Under the pieces are notes generated by a model that saw nothing but the letters and a program-made list of their open reading frames with translations, made no database searches and was not told where the DNA came from. Made by a program: the position numbers and the translations under genes. A DNA stretch of 64,000 nt from Cognatilysobacter tabacisoli (GTDB taxonomy: Bacteria; Pseudomonadota; Gammaproteobacteria; Xanthomonadales; Xanthomonadaceae), in assembly GCF_003586305.1 (NCBI RefSeq), contig NZ_KZ987400.1:840635-904634 (forward strand), written 5' to 3'. This document shows positions 56,586 to 64,000 of the stretch, piece by piece; positions within the stretch are counted from its first letter, which is position 1, and each line of letters opens with the position of its first letter.

Positions 56586-57143
56586 ATGACCAAGACCCTT
56601 CCGATCATCCACGGCATCACCGAGCACGACGCCGGCCCGTACCACATGGAGCGGCTCGACCTGGAGTTCTCCAACGGCGAGCGCCGCCAGTACCAGCGGC
56701 TGCACGGCCGCGGCCACGGCGCCGTCGTGGTGGTGCCGATGCTCGACGCCGACACCGTGCTGCTGGTGCGCGAATACGCCGCCGGCGTGCACCGCTACGA
56801 GCTCGGGCTGGTCAAGGGCCGCATCGACGCCGGCGAGACGCCGCTGCAGGCGGCCGACCGCGAGTTGAAGGAAGAGGCCGGCTACGGCGCGCGCGAGCTG
56901 ACCGTGCTGCGCACGCTGACCCTGGCGCCGACGTACATGAGCCACACCGCGCACCTGGTCCTGGCCCGCGATCTCTATCCCGAGCGGCTGGTCGGCGACG
57001 AGCCGGAGGAGCTCGAGGTGGTGCCGTGGAGGCTCGACGCGCTGCACGAGCTGATCCTGCGCGAGGATTTCTCCGAGGGCCGGACGATCGCCGCGCTGTT
57101 CATCGCACGCGAGTGGCTGCGCACCGGCGGGCAGCCGTCGTGA
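56586..57143 (+). CDS. nudE: ADP compounds hydrolase NudE
   Basis: A 185-residue Nudix hydrolase. The Nudix box is complete: GRIDAGETPLQAADRELKEE followed by AGY. The upstream strand VVVVPMLDADTVLLVREYAA and the length match E. coli NudE (186), which cleaves ADP-ribose, NADH and diadenosine polyphosphates. It heads a three-gene run with cysQ and mazG, all of which clear unwanted nucleotides. The stop overlaps the cysQ start (GTGA). Confidence 0.92.
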   Translation: MTKTLPIIHGITEHDAGPYHMERLDLEFSNGERRQYQRLHGRGHGAVVVVPMLDADTVLLVREYAAGVHRYELGLVKGRIDAGETPLQAADRELKEEAGYGARELTVLRTLTLAPTYMSHTAHLVLARDLYPERLVGDEPEELEVVPWRLDALHELILREDFSEGRTIAALFIAREWLRTGGQPS

Positions 57144-57937
57144 TCGGCCGCGAGGTTCGCGAGGCGGCCATCGCAATCGCGCAGGACGCCGCGTCGGCGA
57201 TCCTCGGCATCTACGACAGCGAGTTCGCGGTCCAGCACAAGGACGACGACTCCCCGCTGACCGCCGCCGACCTCGCCGCGCACCGGTGCATCGTCGACGG
57301 GCTGGCACGCCTGACGCCCGACATCCCGGTGCTGTCGGAGGAAAACGCGCACGAAGTGTCGACCGCGATGCGCCGCGGCTGGCCGAGGCTCTGGGTCGTC
57401 GACCCGCTCGACGGCACCCGTGAGTTCGTCAAGCGCAACGGCGAGTTCACCGTCAACATCGCCCTGGTCGAGGACGGCGTCGCGGTGTTCGGCATCGTGC
57501 AGGCGCCGGTCACGGGCGCGCTGTGGCACGGCGGCGCCACGCTCGGCGCGTTCCGCCGCGAGGGCGAGCGTGAGGTCCAGCTGCGCGCACGCGCGCCGGC
57601 GACGGTGCCGCTGCGCGTGGCCGCCAGCCGGTCGCATCGCGACGGCCGCACCGAGGCGTTCCTGTCGCGCATGGGCGAGGTCGAACCGATCGGGCTGGGC
57701 TCGTCGCTGAAGTTCTGCCGCATCGCCGACGGCCTGCTCGACGTCTACCCGCGCTTCGGCCCGACCAGCGAGTGGGACACCGCCGCCGCGCAGTGCGTGC
57801 TCGAGGGCGCCGGCGGCGCGGTGCTCGACACCGACGGCCGCCCGTTCCGATACAACCAGCGCGTGCGGCTGCTCAACGGCGACTTTATCGCCCTCGGCGA
57901 CACCGCCTTGCCGTGGCGGCAGTGGCTGGACGCATGA
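57140..57937 (+). CDS. cysQ: 3'(2'),5'-bisphosphate nucleotidase CysQ
   Basis: A 265-residue inositol-monophosphatase-fold enzyme. Metal-binding motifs are LSEENAHE, WVVDPLDGTREFVKRNGEFT and GPTSEWDTAAAQCVLEGAG. It hydrolyses 3'-phosphoadenosine 5'-phosphate, the by-product of sulfate assimilation. The start is GTG at 57140, overlapping the nudE stop by four bases; the downstream end overlaps mazG (ATGA). Confidence 0.93.
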   Translation: MIGREVREAAIAIAQDAASAILGIYDSEFAVQHKDDDSPLTAADLAAHRCIVDGLARLTPDIPVLSEENAHEVSTAMRRGWPRLWVVDPLDGTREFVKRNGEFTVNIALVEDGVAVFGIVQAPVTGALWHGGATLGAFRREGEREVQLRARAPATVPLRVAASRSHRDGRTEAFLSRMGEVEPIGLGSSLKFCRIADGLLDVYPRFGPTSEWDTAAAQCVLEGAGGAVLDTDGRPFRYNQRVRLLNGDFIALGDTALPWRQWLDA

Positions 57938-58836
57938 GCGACGGCGCCATGAGTGGCCACGGGTCCTTCGACGCGTGCGACCTGCGCGACGTCGCCACGC
58001 TGCTCGCGGTGATGGCGCGGCTGCGCGACCCCGACGGGGGCTGCCCGTGGGACCTGCAGCAGGACTTCGCGACGATCGCGCCGTACACGGTCGAGGAGGC
58101 GTACGAAGTCGCCGATGCGATCGACCGCGGCGACCTGGCCGACCTCAAGGACGAACTTGGCGACCTGCTGCTGCAGGTGGTGTTCCACGCGCAGATGGCC
58201 AGTGAGCAGGGCGCGTTCGGCTTCGCCGACGTGGTCGCGTCGATCAACGACAAGATGATCCGCCGCCACCCGCACGTGTTCGCCGACGCGAGCGTCGAGG
58301 ACGCGGAGGCCCAGACGCGGGAGTGGGAGCAGACCAAGCGGCGCGAGCGCGAGGCCAGGGGCGATGCCGACACCTCCGCGCTGGCCGGCGTCGCCCGCGG
58401 CCTGCCCGAGTGGCAGCGCGCGGTGAAGCTGCAGAAGCGCGCCGCCGCGGTCGGCTTCGACTGGCCCGATCCGGCGCCGGTGATCGACAAGCTGCACGAG
58501 GAAATCGAGGAGGTGCGGGTGGAATTCGCCGCGCGCGCCGCCGCGCCGGGCGACGCCGCCGCGCAGGACCGGCTCGAGGAAGAGCTCGGCGACCTGCTGT
58601 TTGTCGCTGCGAACCTGGCGCGCCATGCAAGGGTCGACGTCGGCACCGCGATGCGCCGCGCGAACCTGAAGTTCGAGCGCCGCTTCCGCGCGATGGAGGC
58701 GATGGCGGCCGCCGCCGGCACGCGGCTTGCCGACCTCACGCTGGCGGAGCAGGATCGCCTCTGGGACCGGGCCAAGGCCGACGAGCGCGGGTCAGCGGCG
58801 TCGACGCCGATCCCGCCGACCGACACCCCGGAGTGA
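57934..58836 (+). CDS. mazG: nucleoside triphosphate pyrophosphohydrolase MazG
   Basis: A 300-residue protein with two MazG domains. The first has LRDPDGGCPWDLQQDFATI, VEEAYEVADAI and LKDELGDLLLQV. The second has KLHEEIEEVRVEF and LEEELGDLLFVAANLAR; both have the ExxE...ExxD metal-binding pattern. It removes non-canonical or excess NTPs and can lower (p)ppGpp signalling by hydrolysing precursors in E. coli. It overlaps cysQ by four bases. The C-terminal tail (about 30 residues) is extended relative to E. coli MazG (263). Confidence 0.94.
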   Translation: MSDGAMSGHGSFDACDLRDVATLLAVMARLRDPDGGCPWDLQQDFATIAPYTVEEAYEVADAIDRGDLADLKDELGDLLLQVVFHAQMASEQGAFGFADVVASINDKMIRRHPHVFADASVEDAEAQTREWEQTKRREREARGDADTSALAGVARGLPEWQRAVKLQKRAAAVGFDWPDPAPVIDKLHEEIEEVRVEFAARAAAPGDAAAQDRLEEELGDLLFVAANLARHARVDVGTAMRRANLKFERRFRAMEAMAAAAGTRLADLTLAEQDRLWDRAKADERGSAASTPIPPTDTPE

Positions 58837-58840
58837 CGCC

Positions 58841-59143
58841 ATGCCGCGCTTCGCCAGCTTCCGCGAGTTCTACCCGTTCTACCTCGGCGAGCACGCCCAT
58901 CGCACCAGCCGGCGGCTGCACTTCGTCGGCAGCTGCGGCGTGCTGGCGCTGGTCGCGGTCGCGATCGCCACGCGCAACCCGTGGTGGCTGCTCGGGGCGC
59001 TGCTGTGCGGCTATGGCTTCGCCTGGATCGGCCACTTCTTCTTCGAGAAGAACCGGCCGGCGACGTTCAAGCACCCGTTCTACTCGTTCGCCGGTGACTG
59101 GGTGATGTTCGTCGACATCCTGCGCGGCCGGGTCAAGCTGTAG
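58841..59143 (+). CDS. Mpo1-like/DUF962 membrane protein
   Basis: A 100-residue protein with two or three short hydrophobic segments. It opens FASFREFYPFYLGEHAHRTS, then RRLHFVGSCGVLALVAVAI, and closes with HFFFEKNRPATFKHPFYSF. The conserved histidines match the DUF962 family that includes yeast Mpo1, an iron-dependent 2-hydroxy fatty acid dioxygenase. Bacterial single-domain members are uncharacterised, so the enzymatic role is inferred. It follows mazG by 4 bases and ends the operon. Confidence 0.83.
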   Translation: MPRFASFREFYPFYLGEHAHRTSRRLHFVGSCGVLALVAVAIATRNPWWLLGALLCGYGFAWIGHFFFEKNRPATFKHPFYSFAGDWVMFVDILRGRVKL

Positions 59144-59176
59144 CGCGGGCCCCGGCCCGTCGAGGCACCCGCATCA

Positions 59177-59221
59177 CCGGATGCCGTGTCGGCGGGCGCA
59201 ATCGCGAGCCGCGGCATCCGG
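59177..59221. repeat. 10-bp inverted repeat between convergent genes
   Basis: CCGGATGCCG (59177-59186) and its exact complement CGGCATCCGG (59212-59221) flank a 25-base loop. It lies between two converging genes and may act as a bidirectional terminator, although neither side has a T-run. Confidence 0.45.
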
Positions 59222-59224
59222 ACC

Positions 59225-59563
59225 TCACTCGAGGAAGATCAGCCACGCAGCCACCGCGATCAGCGCGAAGCCGGCCCAGTGGTTCCACTTCAGCGGCTGC
59301 TCCAGGTACCAGCTGGAGAACCATGCGAACACCAGCAGGGTGATGACCTCCTGCATGCCCTTGAGCTGCGGGGCGGAATAGACCTGGCTGCCGATCCGGT
59401 TGGCGGGAACCATCAGCGAGTACTCGAACAGCGCGATGCCCCAGCTGGCGAGGATCGCCACCAGCAGCGGCGTCGTCTTGTACTTGAGGTGCCCGTACCA
59501 CGCGAACGTCATGAACACGTTCGAGCCGAGCAGAAGGGCGATGGGGAGCAGGCGTTCGTACAT
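59225..59563 (-). CDS. DMT-superfamily DUF486 membrane protein
   Basis: A 112-residue inner-membrane protein with four predicted transmembrane helices. The DUF486 hallmark segments SNVFMTFAWYGHLKY, SWGIALFEYSLMVPANRIG and KGMQEVITLLVFAWFSSWYL are present. Members resemble half-size drug/metabolite transporters, but the substrate is unknown. It is monocistronic and leftward, converging with the DUF962 gene. TAGGCT further upstream (minus strand) may be its -10 element. Confidence 0.87.
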   Translation of the reverse strand: MYERLLPIALLLGSNVFMTFAWYGHLKYKTTPLLVAILASWGIALFEYSLMVPANRIGSQVYSAPQLKGMQEVITLLVFAWFSSWYLEQPLKWNHWAGFALIAVAAWLIFLE

Positions 59564-59673
59564 GGCCGGCGGAGTCCGTCAGTCAGGAAGTGGACAGCCT
59601 ATCGCGCCGGCCTTCACGGACCCTGCACCTGCGGGACGCCACCTTTCACAAAACTGAAGGAGCCGGAGGCGGC

Positions 59674-60384
59674 ATGCAGAACACCCGTGACGGCGGTTTG
59701 GTCCTGATCGTCGAGGACAACCGCAACATTTCCGAGATGGTCGGCGAATACCTGGAGGGGCGCGGCTTCGAGGTCGACTATGCGGCCGACGGGCTCGACG
59801 GCTACCGCCTGGCCGCCGAGAACAGCTACGACGTCATCGTGCTCGACCTGATGCTGCCGCGGCTGGACGGCATCGAGGTGTGCAAGCGCCTGCGCGAGGA
59901 AGCGCGCAAGTCCACGCCGGTGCTGATGCTGACCGCGCGCGACACCCTCGACGAGAAGCTGACCGGCCTGTCGGCCGGCGCCGACGACTACCTGACCAAG
60001 CCGTTCGCGATCCAGGAGCTGGAAGCGCGCCTGCGCGCGCTGATCCGCCGCGAGCGCCGCCAGGTCGGCGGCGAGGTGCTGAAGGTCGCCGACCTCGTGC
60101 TCGACCCGGCCAGCCTGCGGGTGACGCGCGGCGGCACCGAACTGCAGCTGTCGCCGATCGGCCTGCGCCTGCTGACGATCCTGATGCGCGAATCGCCGCG
60201 CGTGGTCAGCCGCCAGGAAATCGAGCGCGAGATCTGGGGTAACGGCCTGCCGGACTCCGACACGCTGCGCAGCCACCTGTACAACCTGCGCAAGACGATC
60301 GACAAGCCGTTCGACAAGCAGCTGCTGCACACCGTGCAGAGCGCCGGCTACCGCATCGCCGACATCTCGCAGTCTCCGGAATGA
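59674..60384 (+). CDS. OmpR/PhoB-family response regulator
   Basis: A 236-residue two-domain regulator. The receiver domain has the acidic pair in LIVEDNRNIS, phosphoacceptor D58 (VIVLDLMLPRLDG) and K109 (DYLTKPF). The C-terminal winged helix ends LRSHLYNLRKTIDKPF and VQSAGYRIAD. It forms a pair with the following kinase, 25 bases downstream. The ATG at 59674 is preceded by GGAGG; the frame is open from 59590 without family sequence. The likely targets include the nearby efflux genes, but this is inference from position. Confidence 0.92.
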   Translation: MQNTRDGGLVLIVEDNRNISEMVGEYLEGRGFEVDYAADGLDGYRLAAENSYDVIVLDLMLPRLDGIEVCKRLREEARKSTPVLMLTARDTLDEKLTGLSAGADDYLTKPFAIQELEARLRALIRRERRQVGGEVLKVADLVLDPASLRVTRGGTELQLSPIGLRLLTILMRESPRVVSRQEIEREIWGNGLPDSDTLRSHLYNLRKTIDKPFDKQLLHTVQSAGYRIADISQSPE

Positions 60385-60409
60385 CGGGGCGATAGGGCAG
60401 GACGGACAC

Positions 60410-61693
60410 GTGCCACAGGGGCTTCCACGCCGGATCAAGCTGGCGTTCGTGCTGCAGGCGCTCGTCGGCAGCATCGTCATCTCGCTCGGCATCGTGCTGG
60501 GCGGGCTGTTCGTGCACGACTACCTCGTGGACAACCGCGTGCAAGCCGAGGCCCGGGCATTCTGGTCGCGGCCGGGCCCGAGTGCGCTGCCGCGGTCGCA
60601 AACCATCCGCGGCCACTTCGAGCCGGCCGCGGGGCCGTCGGACAGCGTGCCCGATGGGCTGCGCCGTTTTCCGGCAGGCATCCACACGGTGCCTGGCACG
60701 TCGGAGTCGGTCTACGTCGAGCGCCGCGACCAAGGCACGCTGTACCTGATATTCGACTCCAGCCTGCTCGGCCGCGCGGTGATATGGACCGGGGCGCTCG
60801 CACTCGCGCTCTCGCTGCTGACGATGTACCTGCTGTCGTGGCTGACCTACCGCACGTCGAAGCGGCTGGTCCTGCCGGTCAACTGGCTGGCCGGGGTCGT
60901 GTCGCGCTGGGACCCGCGCGCGCCTGACCTCGAGGCGATCGCGCCGTCGCGGCTGCCGCCGGATTCGGGCTCCGAGGTGCTCGCCCTCTCGCGTGCGCTG
61001 GCCGGCCTCGGCCACCGGGTGGCGCGCTTCGTCCAGCGCGAACGCGACTTCACCCGCGACGCCAGCCACGAACTGCGCACGCCGCTGACGGTGATCCGCG
61101 TCGCCACCGACCTGATGATGGCCGAGCCCGACGTCGGCGCCCGCGCGCACCGCTCGCTGGCCCGCGTCCAGCGCGCCGGCCGCGACATGGAGTCGGTGAT
61201 CGACGCGTTCCTGATCCTCGCCCGCGAGGCCGACGTCGCGCCGCAGACCGAGGAGTTCGACGTCCGCGAAGTCGTCGAGGAGGAGGTCGAGCGGGTGCGC
61301 CCGCTGCTCGCCGGCAAGGACGTCGAACTCGACATCGTGCAGGAGGGCGAGTCGCGCCTGGTCGCACCGCCGCGCGTGCTGCACGTCATCGTCGGCAACC
61401 TGCTGAGCAATGCCGCGCGTTTCACCGACGCCGGCCGCATTGCCGTGCACGTCTATCCGGGCCACGTCGAAGTGCGCGACACCGGCATCGGCATGGCGCC
61501 GGACGCGCTGTCGCGCGCGTTCGACCCGTTCTACCGCGCCGACCCCGACACCCCGAACGGGAAGGGCATGGGGCTGTCGATCGTGCGCCGTCTCGGCGAG
61601 CGCTTCGGCTGGCCGGTCGAGCTGTACAGCGCCGAGGGCCGCGGCACGACCGCGATCGTGCGGTTCGGCGCCTCGGCGCTGCGCCCCGCCTGA
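60410..61693 (+). CDS. sensor histidine kinase
   Basis: A 427-residue membrane kinase. Two transmembrane helices (about residues 12-35 and 123-147) enclose a periplasmic domain of about 85 residues. HisKA has H220 (RDASHELRTPL). HATPase motifs follow: N-box HVIVGNLLSNAARF, G1 VRDTGIGM, and G2 GKGMGLSIVRRLGERFG. The start is GTG at 60410. The stimulus is unknown. It is cotranscribed with the regulator upstream and lies 187 bases before a MacA-like gene. Confidence 0.92.
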   Translation: MPQGLPRRIKLAFVLQALVGSIVISLGIVLGGLFVHDYLVDNRVQAEARAFWSRPGPSALPRSQTIRGHFEPAAGPSDSVPDGLRRFPAGIHTVPGTSESVYVERRDQGTLYLIFDSSLLGRAVIWTGALALALSLLTMYLLSWLTYRTSKRLVLPVNWLAGVVSRWDPRAPDLEAIAPSRLPPDSGSEVLALSRALAGLGHRVARFVQRERDFTRDASHELRTPLTVIRVATDLMMAEPDVGARAHRSLARVQRAGRDMESVIDAFLILAREADVAPQTEEFDVREVVEEEVERVRPLLAGKDVELDIVQEGESRLVAPPRVLHVIVGNLLSNAARFTDAGRIAVHVYPGHVEVRDTGIGMAPDALSRAFDPFYRADPDTPNGKGMGLSIVRRLGERFGWPVELYSAEGRGTTAIVRFGASALRPA

Positions 61694-61880
61694 GCGTTCC
61701 GGCCCGCGCGGGCGCCCGCGCCCTGTGGCCCCCCGCAGCATCTAAGCTGAACCCCGGCGAGCGCGGGCGGTCAACGCGGCGCCCGCCTGCGCGTTGACAC
61801 CGTGCCTCCATCGCCGGCGCGACGCCGTAGCTGCGCCCCGATCCCCACGCCCGCCCTCCTTCCTGCCCGTGCCGAGCCCG

Positions 61881-63404
61881 ATGACCCCTGCCCGAACTTC
61901 TGCCGCATCCCCCTGGATCCGTCGCGCCATCGTCGCCGCGGTCGTGATCGCCGTCGGCTACGGCGGCTACGTGCTGTTCAAGCAGCGCGGGCAGGCGGCC
62001 GACGCCGGCGCGTACCGCACCGCCAAGGTCGAGCGCGGGGACATACGCGTCGCGATTTCGGCGACCGGGTCGCTGAGCGCGATCTCCACCGTCGACGTCG
62101 GCAGCCAGATCTCCGGCCAGGTCACCGACGTACTCGTCGACTTCAACGACCGCGTCACCGAAGGCCAGGTGATCGCGCGGATCGATCCCAGCACGTTCCA
62201 GGCGCAGATCGCGCAGGGCTCGGCGGCCGTCGCCAGCGCGCGCGCCAATCTCGCCACCGCGCAGGCCACGCTGCGCAACGCCGAGGCCGACTTCCGCCGC
62301 AAGTCCGAGCTGGCCGGCACCCAGCTGATCGCGCGCAGCGACCTGGACCTGGCCCGCGCGGCGCTCGACCAGGCGCGCGCGCAGGTCAACGCGGCGCAGG
62401 CGCAGATCACCCAGCAGCAGGCGTCGACGCAGACGTCGCGGCTGAACCTTCAGCGCGCGGTGATCCGCTCGCCGGTCGACGGCGTGGTGCTGACCCGCAC
62501 GGTCGAGCCGGGCCAGACCGTCGCCGCGAGCCTGCAGGCGCCGGTGCTGTTCCAGATCGCCGAGGACCTGTCGAAGATGGAGATCGTGCTGGCGATCGAC
62601 GAGGCCGACATCGGCCAGGTCAAGCCGGGCCTGCCGGTCACGTTCACCGTGGACGCGTTCGCCGACCGCCGCTTCCGCGGCCAGGTGCAGCAGGTGCGCC
62701 TGTCGGCGACCAACACGAACAACGTGATCACCTACCCGGTGGTCGTCGCGGTCGACAACGCCGACGCGACGCTGCTGCCGGGCATGACCGCCAATGCCGA
62801 GATCGAAGTCAGCCGCCGCGACGACGTGCTGCGCGTGCCCAACGCGGCGTTGCGCTTCAAGCCGGCCGACGAGGACGCGGCGACGGCCGGCGCGCCGGCG
62901 GCCGCGGGCGGCGCGCGTGGCGGGTTTGCCGAGGAGCTGCCGGCGATCGCCGCGGCGCTGAAGCTGACCGATGCGCAGCAGACGCAGTTCGACGCCGCGC
63001 TGGCGCAGCTGCGCGAGCGCGCGGCCGCGCGCGTCGCGGCCGCGCCGCAGGGCGGCGGCAGCGTGCTGTTCGGCGGCGGCGGTCGAGGCGGCCAGCAGCG
63101 CGGCGGCAACGGCGGTGGCGGCGGCGCGGCGTCCGGCGCGATGCGCCAGCGCATGGCCGAGCGCTTCAACCAGCAGTTTGCCGCGTTCCGCGACAGCCTC
63201 GACGAGGCCCAGCGCGCGCGCTGGGACAGCGAGCTGACGGCGCTGCTGTCGGCGCGTCGCGCACCGCTGTACCGGCTCGTCGACGGCCGGCCGCAGCCGA
63301 CCACGGTCCGCGTCGGCGCGAGCGACGGCAGCTGGACCGAGGTCACCGGCGGCATTGCCGAGGGCGACGAGGTGGTCACCGGCGGCGGGCGCGCGGCGCC
63401 ATGA
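61881..63404 (+). CDS. macA: MacA-like periplasmic adaptor subunit
   Basis: A 507-residue membrane-fusion protein, longer than E. coli MacA (371). One N-terminal membrane helix (about 14-32) is followed by the lipoyl half motifs (VDVGSQISGQVTDVLVDFND and AVIRSPVDGVVLTRTVEPGQ) separated by an alpha-hairpin. The beta-barrel (QVRLSATNTNNVITYPVVVA) follows. The C-terminal domain is interrupted at about residues 333-455 by a helical insert with LTDAQ (362-366), a Gly-rich loop and LDEAQ (440-444). It would link an inner-membrane MacB-type ABC transporter to an outer-membrane channel. The stop overlaps the next start (ATGA). Confidence 0.88.
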   Translation: MTPARTSAASPWIRRAIVAAVVIAVGYGGYVLFKQRGQAADAGAYRTAKVERGDIRVAISATGSLSAISTVDVGSQISGQVTDVLVDFNDRVTEGQVIARIDPSTFQAQIAQGSAAVASARANLATAQATLRNAEADFRRKSELAGTQLIARSDLDLARAALDQARAQVNAAQAQITQQQASTQTSRLNLQRAVIRSPVDGVVLTRTVEPGQTVAASLQAPVLFQIAEDLSKMEIVLAIDEADIGQVKPGLPVTFTVDAFADRRFRGQVQQVRLSATNTNNVITYPVVVAVDNADATLLPGMTANAEIEVSRRDDVLRVPNAALRFKPADEDAATAGAPAAAGGARGGFAEELPAIAAALKLTDAQQTQFDAALAQLRERAAARVAAAPQGGGSVLFGGGGRGGQQRGGNGGGGGAASGAMRQRMAERFNQQFAAFRDSLDEAQRARWDSELTALLSARRAPLYRLVDGRPQPTTVRVGASDGSWTEVTGGIAEGDEVVTGGGRAAP

Positions 63405-64000
63405 CGCGGCCGTCCGTCATCGAGACCCGGCGCCTGCGCAAGGTGTACTCGCCGGGCACCGAGGCCGAGGTCATCGCGCTCGACGACGTCGACATGCGCA
63501 TCGCCCACGGCGAGTTCGTCGCGATCATGGGGCCGTCCGGTTCCGGTAAGTCGACGTTGATGAACCTGCTCGGCTGCCTCGACGGGCCCAGCGCGGGGAC
63601 CTACCTGTGCGACGGCGTCGACGTCGCCACGCTCGACGCCGAGGCGCGCGCGGTGCTGCGCCGGGACAAGATCGGCTTCGTGTTCCAGGGCTTCAACCTG
63701 CTGTCGCGCATGACCGCGCTGGAGAACGTCGCGATGCCGATGGGCTACGCCAACGTGCCGCGCGACGAGCGCGAGCGGCGCGCGCACGAGGCGCTGGCGG
63801 CGGTCGGTCTGGCCGCGCGCGAAGGCCACCGGCCCAGCGAGCTGTCCGGCGGGCAGCAGCAGCGCGTGGCAATTGCCCGCGCGCTGATCAACCGCCCGCC
63901 GATCCTGCTGGCCGACGAGCCCACCGGCGCGCTCGACAGCAAGACCGGCGAGGAGATCCTCGCGCTGTTCAAGCGGCTGCAGGCCGACGGCCACACGGTC
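63401..64000 (+). CDS. MacB-type ABC transporter ATP-binding protein, N-terminal part
   Basis: The first 200 codons are inside the window; the gene runs off the end. Walker A is GPSGSGKST, the Q-loop [12 protein letters not shown], the signature [15 protein letters not shown] and Walker [14 protein letters not shown]. This matches the LolD/MacB subfamily of ABC ATPases. Whether it is a fused MacB (ATPase plus membrane domain) or a stand-alone ATPase cannot be decided here. It overlaps the adaptor gene by four bases. Confidence 0.9.
   Translation, partial: MTRPSVIETRRLRKVYSPGTEAEVIALDDVDMRIAHGEFVAIMGPSGSGKSTLMNLLGCLDGPSAGTYLCDGVDVATLDAEARAVLRRDKIGFVFQGFNLLSRMTALENVAMPMGYANVPRDERERRAHEALAAVGLAAREGHRPSELSGGQQQRVAIARALINRPPILLADEPTGALDSKTGEEILALFKRLQADGHTV

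Overview
The window is a high-GC chromosomal segment of a gammaproteobacterium, most likely Xanthomonadaceae/Lysobacteraceae (Lysobacter, Luteimonas or Xanthomonas relatives). This rests on gene order and protein character: kup between ruvA and ruvB, a tol-pal-cpoB-queE-queC-tRNA-Lys run, gshB-tonB next to pilG-pilH-pilI-pilJ-chpA, and a DUF3011 protein. It is dense core genome. I see no insertion sequence, integrase, prophage, CRISPR array or rRNA. No gene-free stretch exceeds 300 bases; the longest are 17484-17758 (terminator plus leader of cpoB) and 4363-4621 (divergent promoter region).

Layout. 1-4362: the end of a YbaL-type antiporter, ABC-F protein YheS, a SIMPL protein, a zinc-ribbon protein and a secreted DUF3011 protein. 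4622-12687: aspS, a GNAT, an alpha/beta hydrolase, then yebC-ruvC-ruvA-kup-ruvB, so the Holliday-junction genes are split by a potassium transporter. 12744-20244: the cell-envelope tol-pal operon (ybgC tolQ tolR tolA tolB pal), a strong terminator, cpoB, the queuosine genes queE and queC, and tRNA-Lys(UUU). 20300-30458: recQ, dps, hrpA, two tandem exported paralogues of unknown function, relA. 30505-37362: a membrane-anchored repeat protein, a two-domain glycosyltransferase, penicillin-binding protein 1b and a small lipoprotein. 37366-42444: yoaA, a VOC protein, tsaB, tonB and gshB.

42629-54299 is the type IV pilus chemosensory cluster: pilG and pilH (response regulators), pilI (CheW), pilJ (chemoreceptor), a 2107-residue ChpA/PilL hybrid kinase, a CheB-like protein that has lost its catalytic residues, and a second CheW-like protein. 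It should control twitching motility: PilJ reports to ChpA through PilI/ChpC, and ChpA phosphorylates PilG and PilH. ChpA carries an unusual insert of about 190 residues made of a charged five-residue repeat, encoded by an imperfect 15-bp DNA repeat.

54355-64000: rsmE, bioA, nudE-cysQ-mazG (nucleotide housecleaning), a small Mpo1/DUF962 protein, a DUF486 membrane protein, a two-component system, and the start of a MacA/MacB-type export system that runs off the window.

The most striking cross-cutting signal is regulatory. Seven genes (yheS, the alpha/beta hydrolase, ruvB, queE, the repeat protein, recQ, bioA) have a -10-like hexamer ending 6 or 7 bases before the ATG, with no Shine-Dalgarno sequence, which is the layout expected for leaderless mRNAs. 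Many neighbours are linked by ATGA or GTGA stop/start overlaps, indicating translational coupling.
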